A stretch of DNA of 64,000 bases from Agromyces mangrovi (GCF_030296695.1 NZ_AP027737.1:1240001-1304000), one strand, 5' to 3'. Shown: positions 27,681-36,808, counted from the first letter of the stretch. The notes: generated by a model from the sequence alone, not told the origin. Program-made: numbers and translations.

Positions 27681-27765
27681 GCCACCATCACAACATGCCG
27701 CGCCGGGCGCGCGCAGAACGGATGCCCCGCTGTGACTACGTGCGGCGGGGCGCCCGTATCACGGT

Positions 27766-27773
27766 GCTAAACT
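27766..27773 (+). promoter_or_regulatory. Extended -10 promoter of DUF3073 gene
   Basis: TGCTAAACT (TGN-TAAACT) at 27765-27773 with no clear -35 box; a roughly 75-base leader follows with AGGGGGT before ATG 27855. Confidence 0.6.
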
Positions 27774-27854
27774 GACCCACGGATTCTGTTCATATCAGTG
27801 AGCGCCGGGCGAGGCTCATGTTCGCACCGGCCCGACGTCGTTAGGGGGTCACGC

Positions 27855-28049
27855 ATGGGGCGCGGCCGTCAGAAAGCCAAGCACACGAAGGTTGCTCGGG
27901 AGCTGAAGTACTTCAGCCCGGAGACCGACTACGATGCGCTCGAGCGCGAGCTCACGAGCGGGCATGACGACCACTACGCCGAAGAGGCGTCGAAGTGGTC
28001 GGAGTACGCCGACGACGACTACGCGTCGGACGAGCAGAAGCGGGCCTGA
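27855..28049 (+). CDS. DUF3073 domain protein
   Basis: 64-residue protein typical of actinobacteria. It has a basic N-terminus (MGRGRQKAKHTKVARELKYFSP, here positions 1-22 in part) and an acidic C-terminus (YADDDYASDEQ). The function is unknown; the charge split suggests nucleic-acid or ribosome association. ATG 27855 is chosen over the upstream in-frame start because of AGGGGGT five bases before it and because the family begins MGRGR. It sits next to purM, as in many relatives. Confidence 0.88.
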   Translation: MGRGRQKAKHTKVARELKYFSPETDYDALERELTSGHDDHYAEEASKWSEYADDDYASDEQKRA

Positions 28050-28122
28050 CCCGGGCCACCCACCTCGCAGCCGGCGCCACCCGATCGCCGGAGCGATTCG
28101 GCATGCCCGGACTCGGGTCGAG

Positions 28123-29229
28123 TCAGGCCGCGTAGCCGCCGACCAGTCGCACGGCACCGCCGTCGACGCCCTTCGCGCCCTGCTCGAAGCCGGCGAGGTC
28201 GCGTGCGGCCGTCGACACAGTGCCCGCCTGCCACGACGGCAGGCCGAGGCCCTCGAGCCGGGCGACGACGTCGGTCGCAGCATCCGCAGCCACCACCGCG
28301 AAGAACCCGATGCCGAGGTTCCAGGTGCCCTCGGCGGCCTCGAGCGGGTCGCCCGCGAGGTCGCTCAGCACGCGGAACACGGGCTGCGGCGACCAGGTCG
28401 ACCGGTCGAGCTCGACCCACGCGCCGCGCGGCAGCACGCGCGCGAGGTTGGCGGCGATGCCGCCGCCGGTCACGTGCGAGAGGGCGTGCACGGCGCCGCC
28501 GACGCGCTCGTCGGCGAGGAGTTCGACGAGCGGGCCGGTGTAGAGGCGCGTCGGCTCGAGCAGCGCCTCGCCCCAGGTGGTGCCGAGGTCGGGGGCGGAG
28601 TCGGCGTAGCCGATGCCCCGCCGGTCGAGGATGTGCCGCACGAGCGAGAAGCCGTTGGAGTGGGCGCCGCTCGATGCGATCGCGATCACGGCGTCGCCGT
28701 CGCTGACCCGGTCGGCGCCGAGCAGGCGGTCGGCCTCGACCACGCCCACCGCTGCGCCGGCGACGTCGTAGTCTTCGGGGCCCATGAGGCCGGGGTGCTC
28801 GGCGGTCTCACCGCCGACGAGTGCCGTGCCGGTCGCGGCGCACGCGTTCGCGATGCCCGTGACGATCGTGGCGATGCGCTCGGGCACCACCCGGCCGCAG
28901 GCGATGTAGTCGGTCATGAACAGCGGGGTCGCGCCGACCACGACGATGTCGTCGACGACCATCGCAACGAGGTCCTGCCCGATGGTGTCGTGCCGGTCGA
29001 GCGCCTGCGCGATCGCGATCTTCGTGCCGACGCCGTCGGTCGAGGTCGCGAGCAGCGGGCGGTCGTAGTCCTTCGCGAACGACAGGTCGAACATGCCGGC
29101 GAAGCCGCCTACGCCGCCGAGGACGTTCGGCCCGTGCGTGCGTGCGACCGACTCCTTCATGAGCTCGACGGCCAGGTCGCCTGCCGCGGTGTCGACACCG
29201 GCGGCGGCGTAGGAGGAGTTCGTGGTCAC
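28123..29229 (-). CDS. purM: Phosphoribosylformylglycinamidine cyclo-ligase (AIR synthetase)
   Basis: Closes FGAM to aminoimidazole ribotide with ATP; step 5 of purine synthesis. 368 residues. Motifs: SYAAAGVDTAAGDLAVELMK, LLATSTDGVGTKIAIA, DLVAMVVDDIVVVGATPLFMTDY, LVGGETAEHPG, IASSGAHSNGFSLVR and HVTGGGIAANLARVLP. The start is GTG 29229, six bases after TACGAT, implying a leaderless mRNA. It is divergent from the STAND ATPase and faces away from the other pur genes. Confidence 0.96.
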   Translation of the reverse strand: MTTNSSYAAAGVDTAAGDLAVELMKESVARTHGPNVLGGVGGFAGMFDLSFAKDYDRPLLATSTDGVGTKIAIAQALDRHDTIGQDLVAMVVDDIVVVGATPLFMTDYIACGRVVPERIATIVTGIANACAATGTALVGGETAEHPGLMGPEDYDVAGAAVGVVEADRLLGADRVSDGDAVIAIASSGAHSNGFSLVRHILDRRGIGYADSAPDLGTTWGEALLEPTRLYTGPLVELLADERVGGAVHALSHVTGGGIAANLARVLPRGAWVELDRSTWSPQPVFRVLSDLAGDPLEAAEGTWNLGIGFFAVVAADAATDVVARLEGLGLPSWQAGTVSTAARDLAGFEQGAKGVDGGAVRLVGGYAA

Positions 29230-29241
29230 CGCTCAATCGTA
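29230..29241 (-). promoter_or_regulatory. Leaderless -10 element of purM
   Basis: TACGAT-N6-GTG on the minus strand. Confidence 0.6.
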
Positions 29242-29306
29242 CCGGCGGCCGATTACCCCCGTTCGAGGGGCATGCCGAGCGGGCCCGGGAGGGCCATGAT
29301 GAGCAC

Positions 29307-31925
29307 ATGGCCACGACGCCGGTGATCCGCACGCCGGATCAGCGGATCCGCGTCTTCGTGAGCTCGACGCTGCGTGAACTGCAGCCCGAGCGTCGAGCCG
29401 TGCGCGCCGCGATCGAGCGCCTGCGACTCGCGCCCGTCATGTTCGAGCAGGGTGCCCGGCCGTACCCGCCGCGCGAGGTCTATCGCTCCTACCTGTCGCA
29501 GAGCGACGTGTTCGTCGGCATCTACGCCGACAGCTACGGCTGGGTCGCACCCGGCGAGGAGATCTCGGGTCTGGAGGACGAGTACCGCCTCGCGCCGGCC
29601 GACATGCCCAAGCTCATCTACATCCGCCGCAGCGGCGAGCGCGAGGAGCGCCTCGTCGAGTTGCTCGCACGCATCAAGCACGACGACACGGCCGCGTACC
29701 TGTCGTTCGACTCGGCCGACGAGCTCGAGGAGCAGGTGGCATCCGACCTCGCCGCGCTGCTGGCCGAGCGATTCGTGCAGTCGCGCCCGATCGAGGAGGA
29801 GCCGGCGGATGCCGCGATCCCGCCGGTGCCCGGCCTGCCGGTGCCGTACACGACGACCATCGGGCGCGAGCACGAGGTCGCCGAGCTACGCCGCATGCTC
29901 GCCGACGTCGACGGCCGCATCGTCAGCCTCATCGGGCCGGGCGGCGTGGGCAAGAGCCGCCTCTCGATCGAGGTCGCGCACGCGTGCGGCGACCTCTTCC
30001 CCGACGGCGTCACCTTCGTGCCGCTGGAGGGCGTGCTCGAGCCCGGGCTGCTCGTGCCGACCATCTCCTACGCGCTCGGCATCCGCGACAACGGCGAGGC
30101 GGCGCTCGAGGAGCGGGTCGTGCACGCGCTGCAGGGCCGGAGCGCCCTCGTCGTGCTCGACAACTTCGAGCAGATCGTCGACGCGGCGCCCGTGCTCGTG
30201 CGCCTGTCGAGCGCTGCGCCCTCCGTGGCGTTCCTCGTCACGAGCCGCATCGTGCTCCGCGTCCGCGGCGAGCGCGTCTTCGACGTGCCGGTGCTGCGCG
30301 CGCCGCCCGAGGGCGCGCCGGCGTCGCTCGACCGGGCCACGCGCTCCCCAGCGGTCGCGCTGTTCGTCGACCGGGCACGTGCCGCGAAGCCCGACTTCGA
30401 GGTGACCGCCGAGAACGCCGCCGACGTCGCGAGCATCTGCCGGGCGCTCGAGGGGCTGCCGCTCGCGATCGAGCTCGCCGCCGCGAAGGTGCGGCTGCTC
30501 GGGCCGCGCGGCATCGCGCAGCGCCTCGAGCAGGCGCTGCCGATGCTGTCGTCGTCGGTGCGCGACCTGCCGGAGCGCCACCGCACGATGCGCAGCGCGA
30601 TCGACTGGAGCGTGAGCCTCCTCCCGCCCGAGCAGCGGGCGATGCTGTTCGACCTCGGGGTGTTCGCCACGCGCTTCACGCTCGAGGCGGTCGAGGCGAT
30701 CGGCGTCGGGCGGGCCTGGGACGGCCGAGCGCTCGACGGCCTCGCGGCCCTCGTCGACGGCAGCCTCGTGAAGGAGATGGACATCGGCGGCCGGTCGGTC
30801 TACTCGCTGCTCGCGATCGTGCGCGAGTACGCGATCGACCGCCTGCGCGAGCAGGGCGAGACGCGCGCGGTGCGGGCGGCGCACGCCGACTACTACCGCG
30901 GTCTCGTCGCGCGCCTCGCCCCGGGCCTGCGCGGCGCCGGGCAGGGCGATGCGGTGGCGCTGCTCGGGCTGGAGCTGTCGAACCTGCGCGCCGCGGTGCG
31001 CCACCTCGTCTACACCGACCGCCTCGACGACGCAGGCGACTTCGCGTGGAGCCTGCTCATCTACTGGTGGATCGCCGGGTTCTTCGACGAGGTGCGGGTC
31101 TGGATGACCGAGCTGCTCGGCAAGGACCGGCCGATGACCGTGCACACGCGCGCCGTCGCGCAGTTCTTCGTGCTCTGGTGCGCGATGTGGCAGCAGCCGT
31201 CGGGCGAGGTCGTCGAGGGGCTCGGCGAGTGCGTCGAGCGCTTCGCCGAGTCGGGCGACGAGGATGCGGCCGCGATGTCGCTCGCGGCGCGGGCGACGGC
31301 GCGCCTGCAGTTGCCGCACCCCGACGTCGTCGCTGCCGACGACGAGCTGGCACGTGCCGCGACGCGCATGCACGAGCTCGGCAACGGCTGGGCGGAGGCG
31401 ATCACCGAGGTCTCTCGCGGGCGGCTGGCGTGGGTGCGCGGCGACGTCGCATCGGCGGTGACGCACTTCGACCGGGCGACCGCGCTGGCCGAGGCCGGCG
31501 CCGACCTCTTCACGCTCTCGGTGAGCGGCAACCACCGCGGCCGCCTGCTGCTGGCGAAGGGCGATGCGGATGCCGCGGAGGACGCGTTCCTGCGCACCCT
31601 GCACGTGTCGGTGCGCCTCCACTTCGAGGAGGGCGTGGCATACGGGCTCGAGGGGCTGTGCGGGGTCGCCGCGCTCCGCGGCGAGGCCGAGCGCGCGGGC
31701 GTGCTCGCGGCGGCCGCGGCCGCCATCCGCTCCCGCATCGGCATCTTCGACGTGGAGGCGTTCACCGTGCACACGGTCTCGCTGCACGCGGTGCGCGAGG
31801 CGGAGCCGGCGGCCGTCGCGGCGGGCGAGCGACGCGGGCGCGACCTGACGGTGCCCGAGGCCGTCGCGTACGCGTTGCCCGACGACGACGTCGAGGAGGA
31901 GGCGGCCGTGCTCGCCCACTGGTGA
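29307..31925 (+). CDS. DUF4062-STAND (NB-ARC) ATPase with helical-repeat C-terminus
   Basis: 872-residue signalling ATPase. Residues about 12-125 form a DUF4062 domain (RIRVFVSSTLRELQPERRAV, SDVFVGIYADSYGW, GLEDEYRLA, KLIYIRR). Residues about 185-480 are a STAND NTPase: Walker A GPGGVGKS (about 209), Walker B ALVVLDNFE (about 280), and the GLPLAIELAA motif (about 383). The rest is a winged helix and TPR-like helical repeats. There is no HTH, so it is not an AfsR/MalT-type DNA binder; DUF4062 probably acts as effector or signalling part. A leaderless start is plausible (CATGAT-N6-ATG). Its partner genes and trigger are unknown. Confidence 0.85.
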   Translation: MATTPVIRTPDQRIRVFVSSTLRELQPERRAVRAAIERLRLAPVMFEQGARPYPPREVYRSYLSQSDVFVGIYADSYGWVAPGEEISGLEDEYRLAPADMPKLIYIRRSGEREERLVELLARIKHDDTAAYLSFDSADELEEQVASDLAALLAERFVQSRPIEEEPADAAIPPVPGLPVPYTTTIGREHEVAELRRMLADVDGRIVSLIGPGGVGKSRLSIEVAHACGDLFPDGVTFVPLEGVLEPGLLVPTISYALGIRDNGEAALEERVVHALQGRSALVVLDNFEQIVDAAPVLVRLSSAAPSVAFLVTSRIVLRVRGERVFDVPVLRAPPEGAPASLDRATRSPAVALFVDRARAAKPDFEVTAENAADVASICRALEGLPLAIELAAAKVRLLGPRGIAQRLEQALPMLSSSVRDLPERHRTMRSAIDWSVSLLPPEQRAMLFDLGVFATRFTLEAVEAIGVGRAWDGRALDGLAALVDGSLVKEMDIGGRSVYSLLAIVREYAIDRLREQGETRAVRAAHADYYRGLVARLAPGLRGAGQGDAVALLGLELSNLRAAVRHLVYTDRLDDAGDFAWSLLIYWWIAGFFDEVRVWMTELLGKDRPMTVHTRAVAQFFVLWCAMWQQPSGEVVEGLGECVERFAESGDEDAAAMSLAARATARLQLPHPDVVAADDELARAATRMHELGNGWAEAITEVSRGRLAWVRGDVASAVTHFDRATALAEAGADLFTLSVSGNHRGRLLLAKGDADAAEDAFLRTLHVSVRLHFEEGVAYGLEGLCGVAALRGEAERAGVLAAAAAAIRSRIGIFDVEAFTVHTVSLHAVREAEPAAVAAGERRGRDLTVPEAVAYALPDDDVEEEAAVLAHW

Positions 31926-31997
31926 GCACCGTCGCATCCGCTCGCCCACCGCCCTCCCCAGCCGCGGAATCCCGCGCCTCGCGGGCGGGGAGCGCTC

Positions 31998-32009
31998 TAC
32001 ACTTGGAGC
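31998..32009 (+). promoter_or_regulatory. Leaderless -10 element
   Basis: TACACT-N6-ATG ahead of the gene at 32010. Confidence 0.6.
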
Positions 32010-32624
32010 ATGCCGAGCGGGGGCACGCCGTCATGGGTGATTCGCGAGAACGCGTCTCGCTCGGTGCTGCTCGCCCTCTACCTGCGCGAGGTGCTCGGCA
32101 TCGCCTCGCCCACCGAGTTGCCGCGCGTGCGCGACCTGGGCACCGTGACGCCGGTCGACCGGGCGGTCGACGCGCAGGACGAGCTGGAGCGCCAGTGGCG
32201 CGCCTGGTGGATGATGACCGTCGAGCCCGAGGCGCATCCGTCGGCGGTGCCGCTCGAGCTGGTGGAGGCGTACGGCACCGAGATCGCGTTGCCGACGAGC
32301 GGCGCGGAGGCGCTGGCCGAGGCGATCGTGCCGCACGCCGACGCGGCGCTCTCGTGGGCCGAGTGGGGGCACGAGGCGTACCGGTCGAGCTCGTCGACCC
32401 ACCGCGGCGACGCCTACCGCGCGTACGCGGGCACGATCGCCGAGCACGAGCGGGAGGTCGGCCGCCGGGCGCACTCGTTCGAGCTGAACGTCGAGGTGCT
32501 GCCGCTCGCCGAGCGCGGCATCTGGTGGATCGGCTCGCTCACGGTCGCGGTCACCGACACGCTGCGCGCCGACCCGGCGGCGTTCGACGAGGCGCTGCAT
32601 CCGATCATCGCCGAGCTGGCCTGA
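32010..32624 (+). CDS. Conserved protein of unknown function
   Basis: 204 residues, no signal peptide or membrane helix. Recognisable but unassigned features are VIRENASRSVLLALYLREVLGI at the N-terminus, a Trp-rich WRAWWMMTVEPE segment, and RAHSFELNVEVLPLAERGIWWIG near the C-terminus. Codon use matches neighbours. The start ATG 32010 is fixed by the TACACT box six bases upstream. I do not recognise the family. It may share transcripts with the thioesterase 54 bases downstream. Confidence 0.7.
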   Translation: MPSGGTPSWVIRENASRSVLLALYLREVLGIASPTELPRVRDLGTVTPVDRAVDAQDELERQWRAWWMMTVEPEAHPSAVPLELVEAYGTEIALPTSGAEALAEAIVPHADAALSWAEWGHEAYRSSSSTHRGDAYRAYAGTIAEHEREVGRRAHSFELNVEVLPLAERGIWWIGSLTVAVTDTLRADPAAFDEALHPIIAELA

Positions 32625-32678
32625 GCGCCCGCCCCGGGGTATCCGCTCGCCCCGTCGCGCCGTGACAGACTCGAGCGC

Positions 32679-33119
32679 ATGAGCATCTGGTTCGCCGACG
32701 AACTGCCCTCGGCCGAATGGGTCGACTCCCGCTGCGACGACACCGCGATCCGCTCGCTCGGCATCGAGATCACCGGGTTCACCGACGACTCGATCCGGGG
32801 GCGGATGCCCGTGGATTCACGCACCCGGCAGCCCGGCGGCGTGCTGCACGGCGGGTCCTCCGTGCTCTTCGCCGAGACCCTCGCCAGCTGGGGCTCGTCG
32901 TTCACGGTCGACCGCGAGCGCTTCCACTGCGTCGGCATGGAGATCAACGCCAACCACACGCGGCCGGTCGCCTCGGGCTGGGTGCTCGGCGAGGCCCGAC
33001 CCATCACGCGCGGCCGCACGACGCAGGTGTGGGACATCCGCATCACCGACGAGCAGGGCCGATCGGTCTGCGTGTCGCGCTGCACGATCGCGGTGCTCGC
33101 GGCACCATCGCAATACTGA
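32679..33119 (+). CDS. PaaI/MenI-type hotdog-fold thioesterase
   Basis: 146 residues. The hotdog signature is QPGGVLHGGSSVLFAETLASWGS, with the HGG turn and the helix carrying the catalytic Glu (AETLAS), then NANHTRPVASGWVLGEARP. Relatives hydrolyse 1,4-dihydroxy-2-naphthoyl-CoA (menaquinone synthesis) or phenylacetyl-type CoA esters. No men genes are adjacent, so the substrate is open. A CAGACT box seven bases upstream suggests a leaderless transcript. Confidence 0.88.
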   Translation: MSIWFADELPSAEWVDSRCDDTAIRSLGIEITGFTDDSIRGRMPVDSRTRQPGGVLHGGSSVLFAETLASWGSSFTVDRERFHCVGMEINANHTRPVASGWVLGEARPITRGRTTQVWDIRITDEQGRSVCVSRCTIAVLAAPSQY

Positions 33120-33141
33120 GGACCGAGCCGGTCGTCCGGGT

Positions 33142-33153
33142 TATCGTGGCCCC
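33142..33153 (+). promoter_or_regulatory. Leaderless -10 element
   Basis: TATCGT-N6-GTG ahead of the amidotransferase gene. Confidence 0.6.
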
Positions 33154-33885
33154 GTGAAGCCGTTCGTCCTGCTCGCCACGCGTGGCGAGGACGCGCCCGC
33201 CGACGGGGAGTACGAGCTCATGCTGCGCGGCTCGGGTCTCGACGAGCGCGACCTCGTGCGGGTGCGCCTCGAGGCCGGCCCGATGCCGGCGATCGACCTC
33301 GACGCCGTCTCGGGCATCATCGTCGGCGGCGGGCCGTTCAACGCGTCCGACCCGCCCGAGCGGAAGTCGGCCGTGCAGCGCCGCGTCGAGGCCGAGTTCG
33401 ACGCCCTGCTCGACGAGGTCGTCGCGCGCGACTTCCCGTTCCTCGGCGCCTGCTATGGCGTCGGCACCCTCGGCGCGCACCAGGGCGCCGTCATCGACGG
33501 CCAGTACGCCGAGAAGATCGGCGTCGTGCCCGTGAGCCTGACCGCCGCCGGGGCGACCGACCCCCTCTTCGCCGGCATGCCGCCCGCGTTCAACGCGTTC
33601 GTCGGCCACAAGGAGGCCGTGCGCGAACTGCCCGCATCGGCGACGCTGCTCGCCTCGTCGCCCGCGTGCCCGGTGCAGGCCTTCCGCGTCGGCGCGAACG
33701 TGTACGCGACCCAGTTCCACCCCGAGCTCGACCTCCCCGGCATCGAGGTGCGCATCGACGCCTACGCCGGCTACGGTTACTTCGAGGACCACGAGGTCGA
33801 GCTGACGCTCGCCTCGGTGCGCCGCGCGCCCGTCACCGAGCCGCAGCGCATGCTGCGCACGTTCGTGGAGCGGTTCGCGCGGTAA
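33154..33885 (+). CDS. Class I glutamine amidotransferase (GMP synthase GAT-like)
   Basis: 243-residue stand-alone GATase1 domain. The nucleophile Cys is in FLGACYGVGTLG and the catalytic His in ATQFHPELD, followed by the C-terminal helix region. SGIIVGGGPFNASDP is the oxyanion-strand loop. These stand-alone domains in actinobacteria are named GMP-synthase-like but lack an ATP-PPase half, so the acceptor is unknown. It immediately precedes purF. GTG 33154 is set by the TATCGT box. Confidence 0.87.
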   Translation: MKPFVLLATRGEDAPADGEYELMLRGSGLDERDLVRVRLEAGPMPAIDLDAVSGIIVGGGPFNASDPPERKSAVQRRVEAEFDALLDEVVARDFPFLGACYGVGTLGAHQGAVIDGQYAEKIGVVPVSLTAAGATDPLFAGMPPAFNAFVGHKEAVRELPASATLLASSPACPVQAFRVGANVYATQFHPELDLPGIEVRIDAYAGYGYFEDHEVELTLASVRRAPVTEPQRMLRTFVERFAR

Positions 33886-34035
33886 GCGCTCCGAGTCCGG
33901 GCGAGCCGCCGCCCCGGGGCATCCGCCCGCCGTTCACCCGACGCCCACCCAGCCTTCACCCAACGAGCGTGTGGGAGGATTGCCCTGCCCGATCCGGGCA
34001 CTCGCACCTCCCTCACCCCAGGAGCCACGCCACGC

Positions 34036-35495
34036 ATGTGCGGCATCGTCGGAATCGTCTCTACCGAACCGGTCAACCAGCAGATCTACGACAGCCTCCT
34101 CCTGCTGCAGCACCGCGGGCAGGACTCGACCGGCATCGCGACCGCCGACGGCCCGCAGTTCCACATCCACAAGGGGCGCGGCCAGGTGCGCGAGGCGTTC
34201 CGCACGCGTGACATGCGGGCCCTGCTCGGCACGATGGGCCTCGGGCACGTGCGCTACGCGACCAAGGGCGACGCCGCCAACGAGCGCGAGGCGCAGCCGT
34301 TCTACGTGAACGCGCCGTACGGCATCATCCTGATCCACAACGGCAACCTGACGAACACGCGCGAGCTCGCCGACGACCTGTTCCACAAGGACCGCCGGCA
34401 CATGAACTCCGCCAGCGACACCGAGATGCTGCTCAACGTGCTCGCGACCGAGTTGGGGGCGAGGTGTCGGGCTCACTCGACCTCGACCCCGACCAGGTCT
34501 TCAACGCCGTGCGCAACGTGCACGAGCGCGTCGACGGGTCGTATGCCGCGATCGCCATGATCGCCGGGCACGGCCTGCTCGCGTTCCGCGACCCGTACGG
34601 CATCCGCCCGCTCGTGCTCGGCCGCCGCACCGCCGGACTCGTGGGCGACGAGTGGATCGTGGCATCCGAGTCGCTCGTGCTCGAGAACGGCGACTACGAG
34701 ATCGTGCGCGAGATCGCACCCGGCGAGGCCGTGTTCATCACCATGCAGGGCGAGATGTACTCCCGCCAGTGCGCCGCGAACCCGCGACTCGTGCCGTGCT
34801 CGTTCGAGTACGTGTACCTCGCGCGCCCCGACTCGATCATGAACGGCATCTCGGTATACGAGGCCCGCCTGCGCATGGGCGACCGCCTCGCCGACACCGT
34901 CGCCCGCCACGCGCCGCTCGGCGACATCGACGTGGTCATGCCGATCCCCGACTCGTCGCGCCCCGCCGCCATGCAGGTCGCCCGCAAGCTCGGCGTCGAG
35001 TACCGCGAAGGCTTCTACAAGAACCGGTACGTCGGCCGCACGTTCATCATGCCCGGGCAGGCGCAGCGCAAGAAGAGCGTGCGCCAGAAGCTCAACGCCA
35101 TGGGCTCGGAGTTCAAGGGCAAGAACATCCTCATCGTCGACGACTCGATCGTGCGCGGCACGACCTCGAAGGAGATCGTCGAGATGGCCCGCGCCGCCGG
35201 CGCCAACAAGGTCACCTTCACGTCCGCCGCCCCGCCCGTGCGCTTCCCGCACGTGTACGGCATCAACATGCCGACCCGCGCCGAGCTGATCGCGCACGGC
35301 CGGAAGATCCCCGAGATCGCCGCCGAGCTCGGCGCCGACCACATGATCTACCAGGAGGTCGCCGACCTGCAGGCCGCGATCACCGAGGGCACCTCGATCG
35401 AGCAGCTCGACCTGTCGTGCTTCACGGGCGACTACGTCACCGGCACGGTGACCGAGGAGTACCTCGACTGGGTCGAGCGCACGCAGCTGTCGTGA
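34036..35495 (+). pseudogene. purF: Amidophosphoribosyltransferase, frame interrupted by a one-base deletion
   Basis: First committed purine enzyme (PRPP plus glutamine to phosphoribosylamine). N-terminal half 34036 to about 34458: Cys2 nucleophile in MCGIVGIVS, then QHRGQDSTGIA, GHVRYATKG and IIHNGN-like IILIHNGNL. C-terminal half, in another frame to 35495: GLLAFRDPYGIRPL, VMPIPDSSRPAAMQVA and the PRPP site ILIVDDSIVRGTT. The switch happens at a GGGGG run (34455-34459); adding one G restores GAEV-type continuity (ELGGEVSGSLDLDPDQVF). Both halves are otherwise perfect, and PurF is essential for the pathway, so I read this as a sequence error or very recent mutation. Separate frames are 34036-34560 and 34464-35495. 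Confidence 0.9.
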
Positions 35496-35893
35496 CGACC
35501 GACGGCACCGACCCGGCCGGCGCGACCGGCCCCTCCGTCCCGACCGAGTACGTCGGCGTCTACCACGCCGACGGCGGCCCGGTGGGCGAGGTGCGCTACA
35601 TCGTCGGCAAGTTCCTCGGCACCGCCCACTGCGCGCTCTGCGACATCACGCACACCTGGCGCAGGCGTCCCGAGTGGGACGAGATGGTCGCGCGCCTCGG
35701 CGTGCCGTTCCGCCTGCTGCACCTGAACGAACTCGACGACGAGCTGCGCGCGGCGGTCGCCGACGCCGGGTCACCGGTCGTGTTCGCGCGCGTCGGGGGA
35801 GTGCTGCGCGTCGCGCTCGACGCGGATCAGCTCGAGACGGCCGGAGGCTCGGTCGAGCGCTTCGCGTCGCTGCTCGGGGCCGCGTCGGCCTGA
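35492..35893 (+). CDS. Small conserved protein with CxxC motif
   Basis: 133 residues. Its GTG start overlaps the purF stop (GTGA), so it is coupled to purF. Visible: VGEVRYIVGKFLGTAHCALCDITHTW (a CxxC followed by HTW), FRLLHLNELDDELRAAV and VVFARVGGVLRVAL. A thioredoxin-like or metal-binding fold is possible from the CxxC-x4-H pattern, but I do not recognise the family. The last 67 bases overlap a convergent gene. Confidence 0.72.
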   Translation: MTTDGTDPAGATGPSVPTEYVGVYHADGGPVGEVRYIVGKFLGTAHCALCDITHTWRRRPEWDEMVARLGVPFRLLHLNELDDELRAAVADAGSPVVFARVGGVLRVALDADQLETAGGSVERFASLLGAASA

Positions 35894-36258
35894 GTCGCAT
35901 CCGCTCCGCCGATCTCCCCCTCGGCGACCGCACGCTCGATGGTGTCGGTCTGCGGGTGCACCTCCTCGTGCTCGGCGATGACCGTGCGGGCGTGCCCGGC
36001 CATGACCCGGTCGAGCACGAGGGCCAGCACCGCACCGAGCGCCACGCCCATGGCGCCCAGCACCAGCAGCAGGAACCCGAAGATCTGCCCCTTGTCGAAG
36101 TCCTCCACTTCGGGGAACGCGAAGGTGAGGATGAGCGCCATCAGCGCACCGACACCGAAACCCAGGGCGAGGAACCGCGGGTAGCGCGGCGAGCGGCGCA
36201 CCGTCACCTCGTCGCGGGTGACCTCGGCGTGCTCGTTCGGGGCGGGAGTGTCGTTCAC
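35827..36258 (-). CDS. Two-helix membrane protein
   Basis: 143 residues: an acidic/basic N-terminus (EVTVRRSPRYPRF), two transmembrane helices (LALGFGVGALMALILTFAF and IFGFLLLVLGAMGVALGAVLALVL), then a charged cytoplasmic tail. Relatives in Microbacteriaceae are sometimes labelled potassium transporter Trk, without support I can see. GTG 36258 lies six bases after GACAAT, a probable leaderless promoter. The 3' end overlaps the convergent CxxC gene by 67 bases, and both frames look real. Confidence 0.75.
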   Translation of the reverse strand: MNDTPAPNEHAEVTRDEVTVRRSPRYPRFLALGFGVGALMALILTFAFPEVEDFDKGQIFGFLLLVLGAMGVALGAVLALVLDRVMAGHARTVIAEHEEVHPQTDTIERAVAEGEIGGADATQADAAPSSDAKRSTEPPAVSS

Positions 36259-36337
36259 GCGCCCATTGTCGCAGGCGTTGCTGTGAGGTCGGGCCGCGGG
36301 GGCGGGGCTGCCGGCGGGCCCGGACGTGCCGGCGCGC

Positions 36338-36766
36338 TCAGACCAGCGGCAGCTGGTCGCGCAGGTCGGCCCGCGTGCCCGACGCCTGCACCGCGCCGGA
36401 CGCGACGGCGGCGTCCCACGAGATCGTGCCGCTCGCGAGACCGAGCCAGGTCGCGGCATCCGTCTCGATGACGTTCGGCGGCGTGCCGCGCGTGTGACGC
36501 GGACCCTCGACGCACTGCACCACCGCGAACGGCGGCACCCGCACCTCGAGCGTGTTGCCGGGCGCCTTCTCGGCGAGCAGCTGCAACGTGAAGTGCACGG
36601 CGAGCGACAGGGTGGGGCGGTCGACGGATGCGACTGAGGCGGCGCCCGCGTCGGGGTTGACGACCGCCGCGTCGGGGTTTCCGGCATGGTCGGCCGCGTC
36701 CTCGGCGCCGATCGCCGCGCGCAGCGCGGCCCAGCCGTCCTCGTCGTTGATGCGCGCGCGTGCCAT
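36338..36766 (-). CDS. SCP2 sterol-carrier-like family protein
   Basis: 142 residues resembling the sterol-carrier-like proteins found beside purD in related actinobacteria. Hydrophobic-ligand type strands are seen in LSLAVHFTLQLLAEKAPGNTLEVRVPPFAVVQC, and a C-terminal WLGLASGTISWDAAVASGAVQASG segment is typical of SCP2/MDMPI-C domains. The ligand is unknown. ATG 36766 lies six bases after CAGGAT, again suggesting a leaderless transcript. Confidence 0.78.
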   Translation of the reverse strand: MARARINDEDGWAALRAAIGAEDAADHAGNPDAAVVNPDAGAASVASVDRPTLSLAVHFTLQLLAEKAPGNTLEVRVPPFAVVQCVEGPRHTRGTPPNVIETDAATWLGLASGTISWDAAVASGAVQASGTRADLRDQLPLV

Positions 36767-36808
36767 GCGCCCATCCTGCCACCGCTCCCGTGTTCCCCCG
36801 CGCTGATC

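Noticed and set aside
29307..31925. Defence island around the STAND ATPase
   Set aside because: Flanking genes are purine synthesis, a thioesterase and an amidotransferase; no nuclease, toxin, methylase or integrase is adjacent.
34036..35495. purF as a true decaying pseudogene
   Set aside because: All catalytic motifs on both sides are intact and eight other breaks of the same kind occur in the window, so an error is more economical.
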